Source: Xenoacremonium recifei | Taxonomy: Eukaryota; Ascomycota; Sordariomycetes; Hypocreales; Nectriaceae | NCBI GenBank assembly: GCA_012184525.1 | Contig: WOFQ01000130.1 | Location: 1 to 33,486, forward strand | Direction of reading: 5' to 3' | Length of the DNA: 33,486 nucleotides | Shown here: positions 1 to 9,612 of the stretch, piece by piece | Numbering within the stretch: the stretch's first letter is position 1 | How the letters are laid out: each line of letters begins with the position of its first letter | Made by a program: the position numbers and the translations under genes | The notes under the pieces: generated by a model | Database searches by the model: none | What the model was told of the DNA's origin: nothing | Seen by the model: only the letters and a program-made list of their open reading frames with translations

Positions 1-127
1 GGAGTTCTTCAATCAGTAATTAGATTAGCTGTATTCTATTCAATGCCTTTGACTGTTATATGTGTCTTGTTATACGTGAGTGTTGTGTGTGTATGCTATA
101 TATTCTGCTTACATAATAAATTTTAAA

Positions 128-184
128 TGCACCGGTACCGGTGCACGCATATCACGTTATCTTATTTGCACCGGTACCGGTGCA
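128..184. repeat. two copies of an 18-bp perfect palindrome
   Basis: TGCACCGGTACCGGTGCA occurs at 128-145 and again at 167-184. The shared context is slightly longer on the right side (a following CG and a nearby TAT/CAT). The copies are 39 bp apart inside AT-rich DNA. They could be subterminal sequences of a mobile element or binding sites for a dimeric protein; the sequence does not decide. Confidence 0.85.
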
Positions 185-622
185 CGTATTACTCCCCAAG
201 GCGCCATGTTGTCTTATCTAAGGCTTCCTTCGCACGGACTGAAAATTAACACCCTGTATGCTGTGTTATAGTTGACCGTTGCCGTGCACTCGAGGCTCTG
301 GGAGGTTCTCCTCCACGATCACAGCTGAAGAAAACAATTCATCTGCCGCTCTCTGTTATCTTCGACTTCCCAGTGACAAACGCATAGCCCTTAGGAGCTG
401 CCCATGCATTGATCGCCTGATGCAGGGCTTCCCGAGAGCCATAGTTGCCCGGAGGAGGTAGGCAGTCGTCAGAAAATTGTCTAGTAGCTGTAGCTGGATT
501 CATTCTGAGAGAGAGGATTTGAGAAGATCATTGCGCGGCGAAGTGAGGCTCGTCGTCAACAGAAAAGGGGTAACTGCAAGCTGGCATACAAGGATGTTGG
601 GCTGACATAAGTCCCTTACAGA

Positions 623-670
623 CGCACCGGGTGCGCAACACGTGACACTTACGGGCGCACCCAGGTGCGC
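623..670. repeat. pair of GC-rich palindromes
   Basis: CGCACC-G-GGTGCG lies at 623-635 and GCGCACC-CA-GGTGCGC at 655-670, 19 bp apart. Both share the GCACC/GGTGC arms of the palindromes at 128-184, so all four look like members of one family. Function unknown. Confidence 0.75.
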
Positions 671-1449
671 ACCTATTGGCGCCCCCCGCTCCGACTACGG
701 AGACTTCAACTGTACATAAAAAACTTGCTCTCCTCTCACACCGCGCGATGTCTCGTGTGAAAACAGGTTTGGTGACAACAACGGAAATATCATGTCCAAA
801 CCCTGAGCCACACTATTATAGTTGCCCCAAACCTGCATAACATACCTCGGGAAGTTTAGTGTCTATTGTGATGCCACAGTATCAGAAAACAAGAGGTAAT
901 ATACGACAGGAAGTACTGTTAAATGGTTCTTCTGGGGCTCGAGCTATAGGGCCCCATGGCGCTAGATTGATGCTTCCTCTGCTTTCATGTAGGACTTTAT
1001 CAGAGTTGAATCCGGAATAAACGGGGAGTTATGTCCAATTGTGGAGTCATGTCTAAACTGTAATACTTTATGCTAACCTTCAGGCTACCTATCGGAGAAG
1101 AAAGACGTATATATGGATTTATAACGGCCCATAGCTCCCTCATTCTTAGTAAATGCATACATGCATTGCGCTCGTCTTCCACAACACAAAGCTATGTTGG
1201 TGCAGGACCGAATAATGTAAACGTGTGAAGAATGAGGCCATTCCATACTTTGGGCCCGTGCAGTTAAATGAAGAGCAAATGCATTTAAATATAGTATTTC
1301 TTTCGTGGCCTATAAGTGCAAGTAATTGACCTATAAGAAGGCAAGTCATTTTAACGAGTCGCACCAGATGCTTGAAGCTTAGGGATATTAAATGAAGTAA
1401 ATAAGAGATGAAACTGCTGAACTCTAAGGAGAGGTTTATTGAAAATATA

Positions 1450-1554
1450 TTAAAAGGACCAGGAGGATAAATAATATTTTCAGGACTTTGCTATTAATCC
1501 TGCTGGGTCTTGTAACCTCTCTATAGAAGGTGAACTGCTAGGTGGTCCTTTTAA
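1450..1554. mobile_element. small TTAA-flanked inverted-repeat element (MITE-like)
   Basis: A perfect 12-bp inverted repeat, TTAAAAGGACCA at 1450-1461 and TGGTCCTTTTAA at 1543-1554, encloses about 80 bp. The outermost four bases at both ends are TTAA, the target duplication used by piggyBac-type transposons, which would leave 8-bp terminal repeats. An internal AGAGGTT/AACCTCT pair lies partly outside it. The element is too short to code for anything. Calling it a MITE is an inference from one copy. Confidence 0.4.
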
Positions 1555-2539
1555 CACGCCTTGAAGGTTTTTGATAAGTAGTCAAAAGTGCTTCCCGTGA
1601 GTATTAAGGAGGTAATATATCTCAGAATTATAAACTTATCCTAAAAGTCAGATTTATGTATTTACTATTTACTATTAAACCTAATATAGCATAAATACTA
1701 GAGAAAGAAGTCCGTTTTGGGGATCCGAATGCTTAATTAACTACTCTATGCACTCTTAATACTTAGATATCCCTTACTCTGAACTTAAGTAAATACAGTT
1801 AATCTTAGCTTATTGAGCACGGCACTACTACTCTCCGAGATAATATCCTGCGTTTTGTGCTTCCGAATTAACTTTTGGACATAATAAGGAACTCCTGTCG
1901 AATATATACCACGCTTCTATATTGCTTCATTATAGATTAACCCGTCCATAGATAATTAGTATCTCCTTTAATATATAATTTGGCTTCCTACTAGCATTAT
2001 CTCTTTATAGTAGACTCTATCTGCAGTAAATATACCTATAGGTTACTTATAGATATACCCCTATAGAATTAGAAAATTTCTTTCAGTATATATACTTAGA
2101 AGAGTATAAAACTCTCCTACTATTAGTTGATATTATTGCGAAATAGTATATTTTAATAAATTATTTTGAAAGCTGTAACAAGTCTCTTTATACTTTATAA
2201 TTATTATTATATAACCCTAAGTATCACGCTGAGACTGTAAGACCTGCTAGTAGCTGCTATAGTTCTTACCCATTTCTATGACTAATTCAATCTAGATATA
2301 CTAGTTCCAGATTTAAGTAATACGCAGGGGCGTTAAAGTTAATTATTACTGAGGTGCTGGAAATATAACTTAAATATAAGTCTTATATTAGTAGAGAAAA
2401 AGTATTACTAATTAATTATCTGCTATTTAAAAGATCCCATAATAGGTTACGCTTCTGTATATATTATATATATAATAGACTTCCTTTAAGAGTACCTTTA
2501 TTCCTATACGTATATAGATATAATAAGAGAATATTTTCT

Positions 2540-2810
2540 AAGGACCTATTTATGGAGGTCCCTATGAAAACACTCTTACACTCTCACATATATACTCTCA
2601 TAGAATTTATTATAGAAATACACCCATGAAGACATTTCCCTATGGATGTCCTCCAGAGAGCATATACAGAGAAGGATAAGAAGTTTAATAGAAGCTTCCT
2701 ATGGAGAAATCCTATAGAAATGTCCCATGGAGATACTATTATAATTATTTCTGCCCGGATAAATAAACCTCCATAGACCTATATTTCTGGATATATCTGC
2801 AGAGGCAAAC
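2540..2810. repeat. degenerate CTATGGAG/CTCCATAG-rich tract
   Basis: This part of the AT-rich block repeats variants of CTATGGAG, CCTATGGA and CCATGGAGA at irregular spacing. The motif resembles the tandem array at 29431-29760, so the two tracts may come from one decayed repeat family. Confidence 0.4.
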
Positions 2811-3935
2811 ACTATATCTATTTACCCTCATATTAAAAGCTCCTTGGATATGTCTTCTTACGTGCTGTTTGGAAATATCTTAGTCATGCTCAAATATGAG
2901 CTCCAAAATATGGGTTCATAGATCTAGAGACCCTAGCGAGCTAGCCATTAATTATTAAGATAGGGTTCAGGATATTGATTAAGAATTGTTTCATTCCATT
3001 ATAGCAAATAAAAAATGCGGAATCGGTGGAGATTGTGGCTTGAGCCTGGTCCCTTAGTTATATCATCATAGCCCAGTCATGAGTAGGAAGAAAAGGTAGA
3101 TAATAAACTTGAAGTAATATGATAGTCATCACATAATCACTGTGTCAGTTCTTTAACTACCAACTGTATAGTGTTATCTTTTACTATCATAAATATCACT
3201 ATTAGATCGTCATAATGGCTTTCATGTTCATTAATGCGAATAAGAGACATCATAGAATCAAAGTAAATTTTAAATATCCTTAGGTGTATGTATGAGGCTG
3301 TTTGCCGCTCGTGGGGACATCCCTATGCTTTAAGAGACGAGGGAGTAATGAACGGTCACTAAAAGTACCAGAAGTCAGACAGCATTTCAGCCCAGCTAGA
3401 TGATAACGGTGAAGGCGGCTATTTGTACAACGATGTCGCAGGGCTTTCATATGGCAACTAATTTCGCCAATACATACATTACTGATTACAGGGGAATTTT
3501 TGATACATGCAAGTACACATCGGCCACTGCGAAACGACATGTATCGAGGTAGGAACAAACTAGCATTAAACAATGTTATAATGAAAGCACGGGCACAAAA
3601 GTATCCTAGGTACGGATATCGTGTACACCCATGATGACTGATCGTGGCCTTCGACGTCCATTTATGGCGTCCGAAGCTCTTTGACTTTTTTTGCGCGCCT
3701 TGAAAAGGAACTGCAGCGAATCCGCCAGTTGTTGAATCAAACGGGGTAAATTGCTGGACTAGGGCGTTTAGAGGGAAGGCGACTGACTAACGTGATCTCC
3801 CCGTTACGGATTATTAAAGGTAGCGGATAAGTCCTGCTGTTACCGAGCTTGATGCCCATGGTTGTTACTCTCGGTATGCTGAAGCAAGATACTCGTTGAC
3901 GCAGACATGTACGTGACGCATACAACGAAAGAAAG

Positions 3936-5070
3936 ATGCAGAAGAAAGGACTACGCAGAAAAAAGAAACTGCCAACTCCCGCATCAACGTTACTGTCAAC
4001 CCTTGAATTGACTCACAAGTTAAAAGCACGTGTTAAGCTCTTTTGCCAAATTCCGAGACACCAGATTATGATAGAACACCTATCCAGGTTGAAATTGGAC
4101 CGTTCATTGAATGGTCCTCACCACACCTCGCTTGGAGGCTTGGTAGTTCGAGTAACGTAGTCGTGATTGCAGGCTATAGCCTAAAATTAAAATCGACGTT
4201 GAAGTTCCATAGCAGCATGCTAGAGATGCGGACTAGGGGGTCTGAGGTCTTTATCTTGGACTTTCTTTGTTTATACCGTCCCTCCTCATCTTGCCGAGCG
4301 GTAATCCACCACCCAAGCCTTTTATCATCTTCTGGATGTTTAAGACTATTATATATATGAGGCATTACCACCAAATATACGGATCAAGAAATTCCTATTC
4401 TTCGAGCCAACCACGATATCTTCAAATAACAAGGGTTTCGGGTAATATCGGGAAGCCTGGCCTGTCCTTACTGATGCCACCCCCTGAGCCTAAGATCAGG
4501 AACCCTAGTTCCGGCAGCTAGGAATTATTAAATCACGACGAATTTACAGGGAAGATTGAGGATAACTTCCAAAAGACATCAATGCACCTAAGCCTTACGC
4601 AATACCAACCGGGCTTACCAGATCCAAACCAGGCAGAACACTATATCGATAGCGATAAAGCTCTACGCGAAACACTCGTTCAAGTGTACCATGGCTCAGA
4701 CTGGGTGTGCGATCAAGACCTTATCTTATTACTCAAAAGCAAGCGCCTGTCACGTGCCATGCTCTCAGACGAGCATGCATCGCACAAGTCACATCCTAAC
4801 CCACTACAAGAACTGCAAAGGGCATTTGGGCCAATGGTTACAGTGGATAACTGGGAAGAGCTTCTTACACCACCGATAGACGCAGCACTATCAGTGGTCC
4901 GTACTGCAGGAAATTGGCTCGGCAGACTAGCAGCAGTTGGAATCAGTATACGTTTAGACAGGCAGACTATAATTCTTCCGAACGATATCTGTTGGATCTG
5001 TCTAAAGATACATATACAAAGACTCAGACTTTCAGACGAGGAGCTTAAATATCTAGTCCTAATCCTATAA
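3936..5070 (+). pseudogene. remnant of an unidentified protein gene
   Basis: The longest open part (4582-5070) would encode 162 residues, with protein-like segments such as a GSDWVCDQD stretch, a DNWEELLTPP stretch and a NDICWICL stretch near the end. The frame stays open upstream to 4522, where a single TAG at 4519-4521 separates it from another open stretch (4267-4518) in the same frame. If that TAG was once TGG, the two would be continuous, and a G-to-A change is what RIP produces. Further pieces in other frames (3936-4160, 4043-4200) look protein-like, suggesting more frameshifts or lost introns. It resembles conserved fungal hypothetical proteins of unknown function, but I cannot name a family. 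Confidence 0.5.
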
Positions 5071-5520
5071 TAAACGAGGTGTTGTGTCCGGACTGGTCTG
5101 GAGTCACATGTGCACCCCTATACTGTAATTACTCATCGAATTCGCGTAGTTATACTTAAGCATTTGCCGCTCGTCAATGATCATGATGCGTGCCTTGTCG
5201 TCAATTTCACCAGCCAGGAGAAATTAAAACAAGCGCATTGATTTGACTGCTTTTGCCATGGGGTCTGGGTCCAGCGAAAGTGACGACTATGGTCTCACTA
5301 GTGTCGCAAATGCGTCCTCTCCGTATCTCAGGCTTAAAGACAGCGGCCACGTCCACGCCACGACACGGTAAGCAACAAGATCTTTACATTGCTCGTTTTC
5401 GACATTCTGTGCCAAAATCTCCGTATGGCCGACAAAGAGTGTCTTCTTCTTTGTCTCGTCAGCTGGGTTGCGGAGGTCTCATCCCTTATTATACCTAAAA
5501 AAAAATGAATTAATTTTAAT
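5071..5520. other. intergenic, no gene supported
   Basis: This gap lies between the decayed gene to the left and the 3' end of the monooxygenase gene. Short open stretches exist on both strands (for example 5253-5498), but none has a recognisable motif or a plausible splice structure. The minus strand around 5330-5460 reads in a protein-like way and may be an old gene fragment. Confidence 0.4.
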
Positions 5521-5523
5521 AAT

Positions 5524-5529
5524 TTTATT
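5524..5529 (-). terminator. AATAAA polyadenylation signal
   Basis: AATAAA reads on the minus strand 42 nt past the stop codon of the FAD monooxygenase gene, in an A/T-rich stretch typical of fungal 3' ends. Confidence 0.55.
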
Positions 5530-5570
5530 GTTCGTAAATAACATAATGCTTCTTCCTTTAATCCGTTTTG

Positions 5571-8287
5571 TCAGTTTAGCTGATTTGCTTTTACCTCCTC
5601 TGTACTACGGTCTCTCTCGTAAACTGTTATAATAAATCTACCGGCCATAACTTCCTCCCTCCAGGACCAAACAGCTGATATTGCAGTGCCGGGTCCAAGC
5701 AAGAAGTTAGCAGCAAGGATTATGAGGCCTGCTTTAGTAATGCCTGCCGTAGTCCTGCCAACACGTTTGAGATCCCACACGGCACTCACACACCAAATAT
5801 AGCTGGCCAAAAAGAACCCCCAGAAATCGGCCAAGAAGATATTGTGCAAAGCGTTTGTGAGCGGCATTGGCCTAATATTAAACTCCGGAACAAAGACGGC
5901 ATAGAAGGATAGCTCGCCATGATTCATGATTCTGAAGATGACATACCAATGGAGAACGAATCCTATGATGCACATGACGCGATAAAATTTCCTGAGCGCA
6001 GGGACATCAACCGGCTCGTATTTAGCAGATGACTTTAACCTTGTTGGGGGCTGCCGTTTGTCCTGCCACCGATATGAGGCGCCAAATACCATGGTAAGAA
6101 TGGGGACAAAGAGAGGGGATGGTTGCCAGAAGGTCTCAGCATATTGGCCGATCTCTGCACTTTTCCACTGGATGAACATGAGAATCGTTGGCAAAAAATA
6201 ACCGATGATCGTAGCTGGGAGGAGCGCCTTGGCATAATGTGTTGGAACGCCTCGCTGTAGCGGCCACCAGTATGGCTCAACGTCCGATATCCACGTATAA
6301 CACAAATAATACAAAGGCATATAGAAACCAATGCCCGTTGACTGAAAGAGAACGAACCAAATAGAAGGACTATCCCATGGTCAGCATGTTCAAGTGTCGG
6401 GAATCTCTTGCCAAAGTTATCTATAGGAAACTTGGTTAACTCACATGGCAAGAAGAGTCAGAGCATTTCGCTTGCGGAAAGACTCAAGAGTCCATATACC
6501 AATCGGCTGGGTAATAAGACCAAGGAAGTACAACTGGTGCATCCTGTAGTTTTGGTTCCATCCTCGAAGTCCAGGCATGAATATAACCGCCAAGAAGACA
6601 AGGTACTGATCAACAAAAGGTATTCCGGTATAGGACCTCACGAGTGTGAAAGATGGGTCCTCCTTCGCTGTTCCTGTCGTTAGGATATCACCTAGTGCGG
6701 ATTCCAAACCCCAGTCCCCGGGCAAAACCCACATGCCATAGTATACTGTGGTAGCTATGGCCATGTATAAAGCGATCAAGAGCCAGTGATAGCGACCTCG
6801 GGATCTTGGCTTATTCAAGAGCTCATCGTTGAACGGTATCAGTCTCTGCCGTCGCTGAACTGGAAGCATATTCAGCTTTTCGCTCGACGGGATCTGGCAA
6901 GAAAAATTGAACGTTACATCCTCATCGTCGACGAGGGGAAGAACATAATGAGCCATGACCTTTCGAGCGAGGTTATCTAGCGCCTCAGTGCGCTGCTGAT
7001 TGTGGGAGTAGTCCATGATAAAAATTGCTCTCTTCTGACGTAATTCTTGCACGCGGCGAAAGACATCGTCGACTTGAGATACCGTCAGATGCCCGTTTGA
7101 AGAAAATTTCAGCGCTTCCACTAAGAGGTTCGTGAATGTTGCAGCTGTTTCGATGGCGGCGTTGCCCCCATGACCACCAATCGGGTGGAACTAGGTGCTG
7201 TCAGTTTGGTGGATCAAAATGTCAGCTCGGGCTTTTTACCTTGTGGCACGAGTCCCCAATTGTCGTCAGCCTGTGAAAATGCCACTTTTTGTAGACATGC
7301 TCCGCTAGTGGCATGACAGAGCTCACGATTTTGTTCTCAACTAACTTAGAGAACTTGACTCCAGGGAGAATATTCTCAAAGCATGCTTCTTGAATAATCT
7401 TCTTCGTGTCTGCTTCCGTGAAGCGTGGAATGTTGGACCCTTGGACCCTAGTGGGAAATTTTTGGAAGCGAAACCAGTAAGTGCGGCCTTGAGGGCCTCC
7501 AATGATAAGATACGATGCCTTATCGCGGAATACAGAGTTCATATCCCCAGGTTCAATACCAGGGCAAAACGATGAGATGCCAAAGATGCAGTAGTAGTCG
7601 CATGGAACATCTAGTCTCTGCTTTAGCATACCTACGTTGTAGGGACATGGCGAGCTTACCTTCTGCTTCTGACGTATCGAACAGCCCTGGATGGAACTTG
7701 TTGGCGAGCTTCCACATTTCATCGCGAACCGTGCTATGTATACCATCGGCCCCAACAACAATATCTCCAGAGTATCGTGTACCATCCGCCGTGATTGCAG
7801 TGCTATCAGCTTCGCTGACTTCAACTTTGATTACCCTCTTGCTGGTCAGAACCTTGGACTTGATCTGGATGTTGTCGTACAGGATCTGCAACACCATTCG
7901 GCGGTCGAGGAACAGAATAGGGAAACCATGCCTGGGATTATTTAGAAAACCCACTACCATCTCATGACAAAGCTATAGCACACACCTGTCGTCGAAGGAC
8001 TGCTTAACGTTGTTGCACTTTGCGATGGGATTCCCATTGTGATCCCGGAACGTAAATGTATCAACGGGAGTTGAAAGAGCCATTATCTTGTCCAAAACCC
8101 CCAGTTGATCAAGAATTCGGTTACCATGCGGAAGAAGACCAATGCTAGCTCCAACTTGAGGGGCAATGCTGGGATAAGCTTCCAACAAGACATAGTCAAT
8201 GTTGTTAGCTTGTAGCATATTGGCTAAGGTCAAGCCTGCCACGCTTCCACCCACAATAATAACTCTAAACGAATCCTCTTGACCCAT
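5571..8287 (-). CDS. FAD-dependent monooxygenase fused to a polytopic membrane domain
   Basis: Exons: 8287-7986, 7931-7660, about 7617-7240, 7190-6445 and 6369-5571, giving roughly 830 residues. The N-terminal ~400 residues are a PaxM-like flavin monooxygenase: dinucleotide motif VGGSVAGLTLANML, the family stretch RHGFPILFLDRR formed across intron 1, the GADGIHSTVR motif, and GDSCHK followed by HPIGGHGGNAAIE across intron 3. Relatives epoxidise isoprenoid side chains in fungal meroterpenoid and indole-diterpene pathways. The C-terminal ~400 residues contain about eight or nine hydrophobic segments; I cannot assign this domain, which may be an anchor or a cyclase. Introns 1, 3 and 4 (54, 49, 75 nt) join cleanly in frame. 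Intron 2 does not: from the strong GTAAGC donor at 7659, only an implausible 28-nt intron preserves the frame, while the natural CAG at 7620-7618 shifts it by one. The gene may therefore carry a one-base lesion. Confidence 0.75.
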
Positions 8288-9612
8288 GGCTTCTAAAAGG
8301 CGTCTTGGAAGGGTAGTGTACTAACCACAGTGCTAAATTTATACAAAGTAGATAATGTTGGCACATAAAATGTTGGCTTTTAGTAGTTCTTGAGGATTTA
8401 GCTAATCTAAGAGCAAAGTCTTCAAATACTGGTTAACAGCTATTATTTGTTTTCCATTGACCCTGTTAATTTGATTATATGCCGAGTTTGATAACCCGAG
8501 GGCTTTGATCACACTGTGAGTTGAACTTTCGGTGCATTCCGGAGTACTTGATTTGCCGGGAACACGTAGAACCTGGGGTAGGAATGCGGGGGTGGAGCAT
8601 ACTGTGAATTTAGGTATCACCCGATCATTTTCAATACCCGAGGGTACTCTATTGTCTATGTCATTCTACTTGCTAGCCGAACTAATATTATGTCATATCT
8701 TTCGGCCTCGGCTACGGGATAGTAGTGTAGCTTAATTGTCGAGGCCACTGGGAATCTTGCCGGTTGCGTTGACACCCAATTTGTTAAGAACTAAACGACG
8801 CTGTACTTCATCGAAACGATACTGAGGAGCTGCTTCTGCATCTTTGCAAACTAATGTCAGGGGTGTTGAAGAGGCGCGAGTAAAGAAAAGGTTCACAATG
8901 TCTGTAGGGTTATGTCTGGTGGAACAAGATTGTATATTAGGTATAATTAGCTCCCACCAGCCCTTGGTATTATTAATTCAGTTGTTCATTGTATGCATTT
9001 TCTGCAATTTCTGCAATAGGACGTGAGTAGATAATGTCAGTTTGATCGCCACATTTTCAGTGAAAGCCGTAGTCAGCTATCACCGATGACATTACCGAGG
9101 TCCTTCTGATATTATGCGGATATTAAGGTTTCCTTTGCCAGCCGTTATCCACTGGACAATATTACCCGCCGCATTTAGCCAGTTCGCCTATCAAATATAA
9201 CCTCCTGCGAAAACGGAATCTTGACAAAGTCTTAATATATATATATTATCAACACCTTTTTTAGATCAAAAAGACACCTCAGCTTCTTAAACCACATTAC
9301 ATCTCGCTACGGGCTCATGCTAAACATTGTTATCGTCCACGGCTGTCCAAGTTACGGCACGCCCCTGCTTCGGCGTGGGGCCGCCTCCCGAGCTCGGTAA
9401 TTACCGACACAGCAAACTGCACTCTCTTAGTCTTACTCATTATATCCCATGTATAAGCAGATGTCGTCTGAACCAACGGATCAGGCCAAGTACTGTGTAT
9501 TTGTGGAACAGAGGTGCCGTTGACCAGCCCGGGGGAATATAAAGATGCATTGATCCCGATATTCAACTATTTTTGGACATTGTCCCTAGCATTCAACTCT
9601 TTGACTGACATT
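8288..9612. other. divergent promoter region between monooxygenase and sugar porter genes
   Basis: About 1.3 kb separates the start codons of the two divergent genes. No conserved coding stretch was found on either strand. An AT run (TATATATATATT) lies near 9236-9247. The spacing would allow shared regulation, but I recognise no specific regulator site. Confidence 0.5.
9538..9543 (+). promoter_or_regulatory. TATA box of the sugar porter gene
   Basis: TATAAA sits 70 bp upstream of the ATG at 9613, a plausible distance for a fungal core promoter with a short leader. Confidence 0.5.

Larger units (their letters stand above)
1..3930. other. gene-free AT-rich flank
   Basis: I see no credible gene here. 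The first kilobase has mixed composition and carries the GC-rich palindromes listed separately. From about 1380 to 3260 the DNA is strongly AT-rich, crowded with TA dinucleotides and stop codons in all frames, as expected of old repeats mutated by repeat-induced point mutation (RIP). A short open stretch at 3280-3573 on the minus strand shows no recognisable motif. The RIP reading is an inference from composition; no dinucleotide index was computed. Confidence 0.6.

Noticed and set aside
2212..2220. CCCTAA-like word considered as a telomere trace
   Set aside because: A single occurrence, no tandem TTAGGG/CCCTAA array anywhere in the window.
3280..3573. 97-codon open stretch on the minus strand
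   Set aside because: No recognisable motif and a biased, Cys/Arg/Ser/Leu-rich composition typical of non-coding frames.
5253..5498. 81-codon open stretch (+) and a protein-like minus-strand reading of the same area
   Set aside because: Neither strand gives a start, splice pattern or family motif; possibly an old fragment but not supportable as a gene.
6786..7967. Several plus-strand open stretches
   Set aside because: They lie antisense to motif-bearing exons of the FAD monooxygenase and are shadows.
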